A stretch of 64,000 nucleotides of DNA from Laburnicola sp. R22_1. Its lineage: Eukaryota; Ascomycota; Dothideomycetes; Pleosporales; Didymosphaeriaceae. This document shows positions 54,780 to 64,000 of this stretch, in pieces (position 1 is the stretch's first letter; every line of letters starts with the position of its first letter). Under the pieces are notes generated by a model. The model was not told where the DNA came from. It made no database searches and was given only the letters and a program-made list of their open reading frames with translations. The DNA lies in the NCBI GenBank assembly GCA_014281115.1, contig JACONQ010000020.1, positions 992,001 through 1,056,000 on the forward strand, read 5' to 3'. The position numbers were made by a program, and so were the translations under genes.

Positions 54780-57565
54780 TCACTTCCTAAACCACTGCAT
54801 AACATCATGTGCCAAATCAATCGCACCCGCCAATCGATCCCCCATACTCTCCTCAATCAACTTCTCAAATTCCCTCGCCGCCTCTCCCTCATCCTTCCCA
54901 ATCCACATCCTCTGCTCTACCTTGCGCACACTGCCCTCCCTCTCCACCTTGATATCCGGAATATTCGCCTCCTTCATCAACGCAAACAGATTCAAAATCA
55001 AATTGCTCGACTTGCGCAGCGTGCTCCACGCCGTGAAGCAGTATTCTTTGAAAGCGAGGTAGTTGGCGTGGTCGGGGCCGCCCATGCCTTCGATCATCTC
55101 GCGCGCGAGTTTCATTTGCGGCGCGTAGGGTTTGGGGTCGCGGCCGAGGATGTAGCCGAAGTCGACGTGGAAGAAGGCACCAGAGGGGGAGATGAGGAGG
55201 TTGTCGAGGTGGCGGTCGCCAACGCCGAGGAGGTAGGTTATTACGCAGTACCCGGCGCAGGACTTGATGTAGGTGTCCATTGCTTCTTTTCGGACGCCGA
55301 GCGGGGCGGCGTCGTCGGGATTGTTCGCGCGCAGGTAGGCGAGGAGGCTGCCTTTGTGTTTGTGGAGTGCGGCTGCAAGGGACAAGGAGGGGATGAATTG
55401 AAAGGCGCCGGCTGAGGCGGAGGTGGCGAGGATGCGGTAGGGTGTGAGTTTCAAGTCTAAATTTTCGTTCTTCAAGAGCTGGTCCATTAGTGTGATGATT
55501 TGGATCACGAGTTGATCCTGGCGAAGGTCGTCTCCCGTTTTGAAGATGATGGGGTACTTGGTGTTGGCTGTGGTTCTGAAATTGAGCACCATTGGGAGGA
55601 GAGAAGACTTGAGCACGTTGCAGTCATCCGGGTAGATACCGTTGATCATGACTGACGGATCGAGAGGCAGAGGCAAGGGGTCGAAGTTTGCAAGGTCATT
55701 TTTGGGGTCTGCGAGGGCTTTCTTCAGTCGAGTGATCTTTGCGGGTCGGTCACCACCACCGAAACGCACGTCTTTGGATATCTTGGCTAGCACTGTAAGG
55801 AGCTCGCCCTGGCGGCGGAACGTCTTGCGCGTCTCGACGCCTTCGGGCGTGCTCTCGAGCTCGGCCATAAAATCGTACTCTACTTTTGCAAACAAGTCGC
55901 GATGCTCGGGTGCCTGATCGTTGCTGAAGTCGCTGATTTCAACCATCAGATACCAATGCAGAAAGTTGCCCAGTGCGAAGCTGTTCGCCGCGCGCGTGAC
56001 TAAGAAACGGGCAAGCGATGAATCATCGCCGTCTCCCGCAGCTTCATACTTGAGCGCTTGTACTAGTTGCAGAAGATAAAGCTGTAATTCCTCGTCGTCG
56101 GCCTTTTTAAGGCGCTCCACGGCATAACTGCGCACGACTGGATGATCAAACTGCGGTCCAAGCAGCTCCAAAGCATCGTCAATGTCGATTTCAGCCCATT
56201 TGTCTAACATTGGAGCGGCCTGGCGTGCCTCGCGCTCGTTGTGCCAGTTTACACATTTGACAAACTTGGTCAGCGCGTGCTTGCGGCTCGACAGGAAGTA
56301 ACGGAACGTCCAAATCTCGTCGCGCTCTTGGGCGGTTATTTCGTCGAGCGGTCCTCTGTTGATCAGCACCTGCAGCTTGTCGCGGACGTGGACGTTGGGT
56401 TTCCTGTCACGGTCCAACGAGTCTGTCTGCTGGCTGCGCATGAGCTCGCGATGCTTGTCTTCAGCAGGGTTCACCTTTCTGCCAATCTCAGGGTCGTAGA
56501 TTCGGATGAGCCGTCCGGAGTCTGCATCCCCGTTGTCGATGCCGGGCCCAAGCGCTACTTCTGGTGGCGGCCGCTGGCGTACCTCGGACTCTGTAGGCAA
56601 CTTGATGTCGGATATGGGGGGCGGGTCATACTCGATATCGGTAAAGACGACGGCATGGTCGAATCGGGGAAGCTCGATGTCCAGGTAGAAGAGGTCGTCG
56701 TCGGGGTCCTGTCCGCTGTGGCCGTTTGCTCGGTTGAATTGCGGCTTCTGCCGGTTGATGGCCGCATGTTCGGCCTTGATGGCTTCGGCCTTGATCTTCA
56801 TCATCTTTCGGAAGACTAGGCCATCGAGCCAGGGATTCTGGGGGATATCGCCCATCTCCTGCTTCTTCAACAGCTCCTCCAACCGCTGCATCTCGGCGAT
56901 CTGCGCGTTGACGGCGTGTTCCTGCGTTGCATCCTTCCTGCTCTTACGGGCTGGTGGTGTCACCCACGGCGTCGTAGTGCTTGACAAGCCGTCTGCTGCC
57001 TTGAAGCGATGTATCCTACACCGCTGGCGACCCTTGTGCAGCGTGTTGTCCTTGTCAAACAGCGGTATGGTAGTGCCGCCGAAGGGGATGGCGTGCTGGT
57101 CGGACTCGGCGTCTTCGGCTGGGGACAGATCCCATACGGTGATGGCAAGCTGGGCGGAGGCTGGACAGTTTGCGTAGGCAACGGGGAGAGTCAGCCACTC
57201 GTTCCATATCCGGCCGTTTTTGAACGACTTGTATGCGGTTTGGACAGGGACCGTGAGAGGCTTGCTGTCCGCCCAGAGCTGTGCGGTGACGTAGAGCTCC
57301 GAGTGAGGGCTCCACCATGTCAGTCGGCGAAGGCGGGGCAGGACGGGGCCAGCTGGCTCACTTGACATTGGAGGCGCGATGGCTGAGGTCAGGCCTCTTC
57401 AGCAGGACCGAGTAGGGGACGGGCTTCTGGTGGCCGTCGAGGCGGTCACTAGCACGTTGTTCAGCACATGATGGCTCGATGCTCCCGGGGGGAGGGCGCT
57501 CACATGCGCACGTTGACATGGATCTCGGTGAGGGCAGAGGAGGTCGCGAAGTTGAAGGCCTCCAT
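54780..57565 (-). CDS. VPS34: Class III phosphatidylinositol 3-kinase Vps34
   Basis: Exons 57565-57504, 57448-57362 and 57309-54780 give 892 residues. The two upstream exons were chosen because they supply the missing start of the C2 domain (FNFATSSALTEIHVNVR; LDGHQKPVPYSVLLKRPDL) and rejoin at NPHSELYVTAQLWADSK in phase; starting at the ATG at 57368 would lose them. The order is C2 (about 1-300), accessory PIK helical domain (about 330-530), then lipid kinase: FKTGDDLRQDQL (Lys for ATP), GVGDRHLDNLL catalytic loop, HVDFGYILGRDPKP, and C-terminal HDVMQWFRK. Vps34 makes PI3P on endosomes and autophagic membranes in complexes with Vps15 and Atg6. It is head to head with NSE4, 335 bp apart. Confidence 0.96.
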
Positions 57566-57900
57566 CTCCTGTCGAGCGGGGCGCGGGCGAGCTATTGCTT
57601 GCCATGGGGGTGCATGAAGCTGGGACAGGACAGGCGGTGGGAGAGGCGGAGAGGCGTAGAGGCACACATTCACTACTGGTGGGACATGGCACATGGATCG
57701 CTACGCGAGAGACTGGCTGACTCAGCTGGGAACACGCGGGTCGCGCCTGCCAGTGCGAATGCGCGCTACAGCAGGCGCTAGGCCAGCCCAGGCCTCGCCG
57801 CGTCGCACACGGTGACACGGCTGCGCTTGCTGCTCAACACCACACTGCGGCACGCCGCCTCCTGCTCCTGCCTCCTGTCCGTCCCGCCTTCGCTGCCGCC
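57566..57900. promoter_or_regulatory. Divergent VPS34/NSE4 promoter
   Basis: 335 bp between two conserved housekeeping starts. GC-rich without a clear TATA element. Specific sites not identified. Confidence 0.5.
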
Positions 57901-59601
57901 ATGGCGCGTCTGAACACGCGCACTTCCGCCACGCCCATCATCGGCCGTTCGTCCACCGCTGACTCCCTCTATCGCGACCCCACCCCAGCCGACCAGGCCC
58001 GAGGGGGCAGCACCGCGCGCCAGTCCTCGTACTCTGTGCTGAGCCCGGTGCTGTCGCACAGCTCAGACAAGGAGAACGACGTGCCAGAATCGCGCGGGCC
58101 GACGCCTCCACCACGCACCAAGGGCAAGGCCATGGCTGGCCCGCGCGTGCATCGGCTGCCCACCCCGGATTCAGGCTCCGCATCATCCAGCCATCCAAAC
58201 AAGCGGCGCCGGACAAACCACAATTACAGCAGGCCAGTCTCGGGACTACAGGGCGACGGGGACCATGTGCACGTACACCAAGACGCCGACGACGATGAGG
58301 TAGCACAAGAAGAGGGGCAGACAGAGCAGGGTCTGGCTACGCCCGAGGACGAGGAAGAAGATGAGAGTTCGCGTTATTACAATCCAGATCAGGATCCAGA
58401 AGAGCGCAGGCAGCTACGCGCGGGCTTGCGCAACTTCCAGCGCAACCTGGACGGTAAGGGAACCGCATCGCTTGGGCGCGCTGAAACTGACTTTGGCAGA
58501 TAATCGCGACGAGTTCACCAAACCCGGCAATCGGCTGCTTGAAGACGCCATTCCTCAATCCACGCGCCTTCTCTCAAAAGTGCGCAATACCGCCGAGGCC
58601 GTGCTGGATTCTCATGCCATGCTAACCATGAGCGCCATGTCGGCCAAGCGATTGAAGGCCAGCGTGGAGCAGGGAGACCACGGAATTGGAGTCGACTTGG
58701 ATCAGTTCGTGTCCAGATGTATCTTCTTCATGAAAGAGCACCACCCGCCAGGCGCAGACGAGGATGCAGCTCAGACGCCATCACGTGGCACGCGACAAAC
58801 ACAAGACGTCGAAGACGACGAAGACGACGAGGAAGATGATAGTGGTGAAGGTCTTGACTGGGCTTTTCTTGGAAGAAACGCGTGTTTCGCGACTAACAAG
58901 CGCCCTCCCTTGTCCAGCTTTCTGCTAGGACCCCTGTCCCTCCAGAGACGCGTCCGAGTACAGACGCGGCGGGCACGGTCACAACGACAGCCGCTCGGAG
59001 CCGCCACCCGGCCGCAGGAGCTGCGACCAGAAGACATGCAGCGGAACGAGAACGCAGATGTGATGAACCTGGTCCACAAGATCAGGAGGCGCCTAATGAC
59101 CCACTGTGACGAAGCCAGCGCAAAAGTTGAGGAGGAGATGGGGGTTTGCAGCACAGAGGAAGAGGCAAATAGTCTATATGGCGTTGCCACCAGGCGACAT
59201 CGTGTGTACCAAACTCTAGAGGGAGAGGCGGCAGTTTCCCTGTTCGACTTTGTTGTCAACCCGACGTCTTTTTCGCAGACGGTCGAAAATCTCTTCTACA
59301 TCAGTTTCATGATTCGCGAGGGCGCCGCGAGCGTAGTGCCAGACAAGGACGGACTTCCATTGTTGGGTATGTCCATTGCCCTTGCTATAGACCGACCAGA
59401 CAAGACTAACACGTTGCAGCGCCCGTAGAGACTCACACAGCGCAGCAGCAAGCACAGCGCGTGGTGAAGCGACAGGCCATTTTTAGCATCGACTATGCCA
59501 CCTGGCAGGCTCTGATCGAAGCATTCGACATCCAAGAACCTCTTATTCCCCATCGCGTTGACGAGCAAATGAAAGTTACACCCGGCGGCTGGTACGGGTA
59601 G
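57901..59601 (+). CDS. NSE4: SMC5-SMC6 complex kleisin Nse4
   Basis: Exons 57901-58453, 58500-59366 and 59420-59601 give 533 residues; introns are 46 and 53 nt. The first ~165 residues are disordered and acidic. The conserved core starts with RQLRAGLRNFQRNLDDNRDE, continues through a helical kleisin N-domain, and a long Asp/Glu run. The C-terminal Nse4 domain (from about residue 300) has LDWAFLGRNACFATNKRPPL, SFLLGPLSLQRR, then IFSIDYATWQALIEAFDI and EPLIPHR. Nse4 bridges the SMC5 and SMC6 heads and carries Nse1-Nse3, with roles in recombination and replication-fork repair. Last intron use is needed: reading through gives a short unrelated end. Confidence 0.94.
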
Positions 59602-60300
59602 GACAAGACAAGACCTCCAGCTACATACCTTTTTTTTTCTGGTGTAAAGACTATTTGACGAGCACAGTCATCGGGCATATATCTCCGTCTTTCTCGTGCG
59701 GTGTGGTGTGTTCACGGCGTCGGTATATGCGCTAGAGAATAGGAAGAAACGGCGTTCAGAAGGTGGGCTTTTGGGATACAGCTATTCTTTACACTTATCG
59801 ATACCCTGCCTTCTCTTCTCATCTCAGGGAGGCGAGTTTTGGGTGTGGATCGGGCGTTGGAAATGCACGGGGTTAGTGGGAGATGGCGTTGATTTCGAAT
59901 ATTCGATAGCTGGTTATCCGTGTGCTGTTAGTGCTCGGTAGTGTTGTATTGTATAGACCAACTAAGCTGTGCGGCTTAGCTGCTTTTTACGTGAATGCTG
60001 GTTCGGGATTGAGATGATGGGGTAGTGTATGCATCGAGTGATTGAGCTGTGCGGCTTAGTCACTTTTTGTGAATGCTGGTTGGTGGGATAAGACGAGAAA
60101 CTTGGATGTAGGCGCGAACACATCAAAGAGCTGTAGTGATGATGGGCTGATGATGGTGATGATGATGGTGATGACGGTGTAGGTGGTTCGGTTCGCGCCT
60201 ACCGATCGTTGTCGTTGCCGCTTGCATGATATTTGAACCCTTCGAACGTCTTTGAACGTCCTCGCAGCTGCAGTTTCCATGACCTTGCGCATCTTTTTTC
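59602..60300. other. Intergenic region with short duplications
   Basis: 3' flank of NSE4. Contains an 80-bp-period duplication (59964-60081) and a GAT/GGT-rich simple stretch at about 60130-60178. No gene supported. Confidence 0.5.
59964..60081 (+). repeat. Direct duplication, ~38-bp unit spaced 80 bp
   Basis: Units AGCTGTGCGGCTTAG...CTTTTT...GTGAATGCTGGTT occur at 59964-60002 and 60044-60081 with a few differences. Confidence 0.8.
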
Positions 60301-60841
60301 CTAGGCCCAGTAGCTTGGATGATTTCTGCGATATCTGCTTTTGTTTTGCAAAAATTCGCCGCTTGATGCTGTTTGGAGCGTAGCTTGGCCAGTGCGGTTG
60401 GCTCGACCATTACATTGCTTTGCTAGACATCTGGATGCGGTTTCCATGTCGGCGTGAGATGAATCACACCGGTCGCCGGGGTGAGGTTGATGCCCATACC
60501 TCCGCATCGGCTTGTAATCATGAGTATCTTGAAGGAAGGATCGTTGTACTGTACATGTAAAAATCTACAATAAGCTTCTCGGGTGGGGTGTTGTGGCTAC
60601 GAACATTGTCTTGTGCGTCGTAGACTTCCCACATGCTTAAGCCCTCAACCAGGTTTTAGTCCAGGGCATCAGGGGAAGGTATTGGCTTTTTTAGTGTCGC
60701 GCCTAAGAGGGTGGGTGTTGTAGCTACAAAGTTCGGTTCCCGAGGATGTTTATATACCGCTCCTGCGCTCCACTCCACTCCGGAATCCTCCCCATGCTCT
60801 CTGCCTCGAACATTTTTCAACGCCCACGCATAGCTGGTCAC
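60301..60841 (-). pseudogene. Decayed SNF2-family helicase C-terminal fragment
   Basis: On the minus strand, pieces in different frames read PNFVATTPTLLGATLKKP, a TAA, NLVEGLSMWEVYDAQDN, then YNDPSFKILMITSRCGGMG followed by INLTPATGVIHLTPTW, a TAG, and GRANRTGQA. The CGGMGINLTPA...IHL and RANRTGQ segments are helicase motifs V and VI of Snf2-type ATPases. Stops and frame changes show it is not functional. The N-terminal ATPase half is not recognisable in this window. Confidence 0.65.
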
Positions 60842-61317
60842 TCATTTCTGTTTAATGCCTTGCTTTTAGTCCCGTGGTTAAGGTTGGGGGTTGTGCGGTG
60901 TGGCTACCACAGATGCAACGGTCTGCTCTAGAAAAGTGTGGTACGTGTAGCTACATGTAAATCTCGAACTTGCGTTTGTGTGCACGGGTGATGTTTTAGC
61001 TAGATTCTACCTCACATGGTCATTTCCTGCGTAGTCTTCTTGTTCCAGGCTCCAGCACATGTGGAGAGATATCTGCTGGTTTTTAGCCTCGCACTGGAGG
61101 ACGCAGCTTGGAGGCTGCGGATGTGGGCATGTACGTAAATTTTTTTGGGTTATGGAGTAGAAGTGCAGATACAGGAGCGCATTGTAGCTATTGCCCTCGT
61201 CGCTTTCCTGAGGGGCAGTCCAGGCATGTAGTCTTAATAAAAGTCTTTTAGTAAATATTGGAGCGACCGAGCAGATCAGGAGCATAGTGAGATTTCTCCA
61301 GAAATTTTAAATCGGGA
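60842..61317. other. Decayed sequence between helicase relic and minisatellite
   Basis: No gene. Related GTGGCTAC/GTAGCTAC-containing stretches occur near 60.59, 60.72, 60.90 and 60.95 kb, hinting at degenerate repetition continuous with the array to the right. Confidence 0.4.
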
Positions 61318-62552
61318 GGTTGGTCCAGACATGGAGATTGTCAAAGTGATTTTCAACTCCTTTGTTTCTACGAGTGCGTGTGGCGGAGTACAGGAGGGAC
61401 ATGCCACTGAAATTATTTGATTTATTTAGAAGAGCAAACCCAATCCGGACATGATATCCCATCATGTGTGTTTTGGAGTTCTCTTTCCATAGAAGAGCGG
61501 GCGTCTGGGCACAGGAGGAACATGTGAAGGTTGTCGCGGTATTCAGCGGTTCTTAGAAGAGTAAGCCTGTTCCGGCATCAAGGTTTTCTGGTAAGGTTTC
61601 AATTGCTCTCTTTAGAAGAATGAGAGACTCGGCACAGGAGGAACATTGTCGCAGATTTTATCTGTTGTTTTTTAGAAGAATCAGTTGCTTCTGGACACTG
61701 TGGCTTTTAGTAACTTTTTGACTCTTCTTTTGGTGAAAGTGTGAGCGTCCTCGTCGCTTGGAGACAAGAGCGTAGTTGAACCCTCTTCGCACTTCCAGTA
61801 CCTGCATTTTTTGATATCTCTAGAAAATAGCAAGCGTCCGAGCGGACGAGAAACATCGTAGAATGCGTTCTGACTTTTAGAAGCGCAACGTCGACCCAGA
61901 CATATTAGCTTTTCGTCCCGTTTTTGACTCTGCCTCGTTTAGATGGGTAGTCTGATATTTCACTGTCCAAGAGCAAGTACGAAGATTTCGAGAACGTCTG
62001 AGTAGACAAAGAGCATGCCGTTCGGATTTTGCTGTTTGGAGCGCAAGCTTGATTCGGACATAGTAGTTTACAGTGTAAGTTTCCAGCTCCTCACGCCCAC
62101 CACATGGATACCATTTTTGCTTAATTTTGGTCGTCCAACGCTATAATTTCTTTTCGGAGAACAGAGGGCGTTCGAATACACATAGAGTATGCTGGCCATC
62201 GGTACCATTATTCTTTCTTTCGGAAGCGCAAGCTCAGTCCAGACATACGTTTGTCTGCGATGAAATTTTTGACTGCCGTCTCCTCTAACATAACAAGTGG
62301 TAAAATAAGTTTTTAATTCCCAGGCGTCTGATAATGAAGCAACAAAGCGAGGATGCTGCTTTCTTTTGAAATTGTGACCTCAAACCACGCGTACTGGCTT
62401 CCCGAGCGTGTTTTTTTGTCACTTTTGTCTCTCCAAAGATTGGATCCACGGCATTAGGCATTAATACTTGTTATACCAAGCCTTCGTGCACACAAGAAAC
62501 ATACTGGTCATACTCTTTCCTTTTAATGTGCAGGTTTGATCGAGACATTTGC
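61318..62552 (-). repeat. Degenerate minisatellite array (~60-bp unit, paired)
   Basis: On the minus strand a core ATGTCYGGAYTGRGCTTG then CTCTTCT recurs, alternating with a longer version ATGTTCCTCCTGTGC...CTCTTCT. Plus-strand short cores lie at 61428-61453, 61555-61581, 61674-61700, 61879-61903, 62037-62062 and 62220-62248. Long cores lie at 61370-61403, 61491-61524, 61614-61647, 61735-61768, 61822-61856, 61988-62016 and 62155-62192. T-rich spacers of 25-50 bp separate them. The pair repeats every ~120-200 bp. Copies continue, weaker, to about 63.0 and perhaps 63.6 kb. I see no sustained frame. Confidence 0.65.
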
Positions 62553-64000
62553 AATTATCTCGTTTCTTTTAAGTCTCCTCTGCGTCCACATAAGATGTCA
62601 TCGATGAAATTTTCATTGCTCTTGGTAATACCACGTCTGGTTGCGGTATATTTTAGATTGCGCTGTAGTGGGTGTAATTTTATAAGAGGATGAGCATCGG
62701 AGCATCAAAGACATGTATTTCACATTGGGTATTGCTTTGTTTGCCTTGGAAACTCACCCATATCTAGCAACCGCGTGGGTTCCGCGAATAACCAGTCTAA
62801 AGAAGTAGACAGGCAGTGTCTGGCCTCCTAGATAGGTACGTCCCAATATTTGGCGCTCGCGATTATCGGTGTCCGGCTGATCCACCATCACCCCGACCCG
62901 GCAGTTATACTGCAAGTTGTATCCGGTTCCGAAAACAAGCGCAGACGCGAACAGGGCTCGGTTACGCGTCTGCGGATCGTTCCACTTATGCTGGACACGG
63001 CTTCGCTGGACAACAAGCTCAACCCAAACATACTACCTTTCTCTCATTGCTTTCGACTCCTCTGCCTCCAACATTAACTCATCAGCATTGTTTTTGCTTT
63101 TCCCAAGCACGACCATAGTGTTAGTCTTTATAGTTATTTAACTCTCCCCTCTCACTTCAACATTCGGACCAACGCGGCTGTTTTTTTGGTTTCGAAGTAT
63201 CAGTAGCATACTTTTTCGTCCTGTTCAATTATGCTACGCTCGAGAATGTGCGTTGGGTTTTAAGCGCGGTATACACACAAGATGGATAAGTACCTATAAG
63301 GTATATGCATTGGTACATGTTTGGTCTTGCCCGAACTCGAGTACGATTTTATTAGGTTGGATAGCTAGTTCTAACTCCTAAGCTCGCTGCAAATTGGTTT
63401 TAGTATTTACAAGTGAGGATTTTAAGTGTGTGAGGCGTTAATTCCGAGAGCGAATAGGACACATACGTTCTCCTATGATATATTTTGTGAGTCCAAGACT
63501 CCGATCTGCATGCAGAATTTAGGCACACTGTTCAGTGCTGTTCGTCCTTTTCTTGTTGTATTTTGTTAAATTCCGCTACAGAACATTTGAGAAATGTGAT
63601 GCGTTGATTGCAAGAGCGGAACACATAACTGAGATCGGGCCCGGATTTCGCACATTTGCGTTTTGGATTTGGACTTTGACGCAAAACCGACAGCTTTTGT
63701 AGATTAACTTAGCTTGGGTAAACGCTTCCGCGCCATTCTTATAATTCTTCTTCTTCTTATTTGATTGGTATTTGCCGCAGAGCTCGCCCATGTTTGGTAA
63801 GAATTCCACATTTTAGACTTAGAGACATAAATGGGGACGAAGCTTTTTTTTGGTAGAAGTAGCTCTCGTCATAGTGTAACTGGCCAAGTACTTTTAACCA
63901 CGTCCCAGCTAAGTACAGAATCTTTTTTCCGAAGAGAAGAGCGCGCAGGCATAAAGAAGTAGCGAAGTGATTTTACCGAGTGAGACTTGCTCCCGCGCCA
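62553..64000. other. Gene-poor right edge with faint repeat echoes
   Basis: No gene supported. Sequences near 62.99-63.03 kb (TGGACAACAAGCTCAACCC then AAACATA) and 63.44-63.47 kb resemble the minisatellite core. Otherwise featureless AT-moderate DNA. Confidence 0.4.

Noticed and set aside
61007..61285. 92-codon minus-strand ORF left of the array
   Set aside because: No similarity recognised and it contains array-like core sequence at its start; treated as decayed repeat DNA.
61318..63030. The repeat array as a CRISPR
   Set aside because: Units are degenerate, spacers are T-rich and of varying length, and the genome is fungal.

Overview
This is nuclear DNA of a filamentous ascomycete. Genes are interrupted by short introns, mostly 48-70 nt, with GTRNGT donors, CTAAC/CTGAC branch sites and YAG acceptors. 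The proteins include fungal or fungal-type families: Alg5, Rmd1/DUF155, Vps34, Nse4, tannase-type feruloyl esterase, ferric reductase, auxin-efflux-carrier-like transporter and a Pho84-type carrier. Several transposase genes are filled with TAA/TAG stops but have kept one reading frame, the mark of repeat-induced point mutation (RIP). A Dothideomycete (Pleosporales-like) source is my guess, not something the sequence proves. I saw no rRNA, tRNA or CRISPR.

Left arm (1-17.8 kb): the 3' end of an Est1/Smg7-like gene, an MFS transporter, ALG5, an RMD1-like gene, a DUF3500 gene, a tannase/feruloyl esterase divergent from a salicylate-hydroxylase-like monooxygenase, and a ricin-like ectodomain/single-TM protein whose best gene model needs a GC-AG intron.

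Transposon island 1 (19.1-24.1 kb): a 4.6-kb TIR element with TA duplications contains two separate pogo/Fot1-type elements. It lies between two direct copies of a ~95-bp interspersed repeat (called X here). The right X copy ends only about 26 bp before the start codon of a berberine-bridge-type FAD oxidase, which converges on a second salicylate-hydroxylase-like gene. Together with the feruloyl esterase and first monooxygenase this looks like an aromatic-ester handling neighbourhood that transposons have split.

Middle (28-40 kb): an unknown 752-residue protein, a two-finger C2H2 protein, a secreted type-B carboxylesterase with five exons, an EVE-domain protein, an F-box-like protein and a ferric reductase with five exons.

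Transposon island 2 (40.4-45.2 kb): an auxin-efflux-carrier-like gene broken by three in-frame TAG codons lies 0.2 kb from a 2.2-kb pogo-type element. That element is followed by a cluster of X repeats, one inverted pair of which encloses a 108-codon ORF.

Right arm (45.6-64 kb): a Helo-like N-terminal-domain protein, a Pho84-type phosphate transporter, a decayed secreted-protein gene with two TAG stops, an F-box-like gene, VPS34 and NSE4 (head to head), then 4.4 kb without intact genes. That last stretch holds a decayed SNF2 helicase fragment and an array of degenerate minisatellite units. TAG ends several intact genes here, so the internal TAGs are most simply nonsense mutations.
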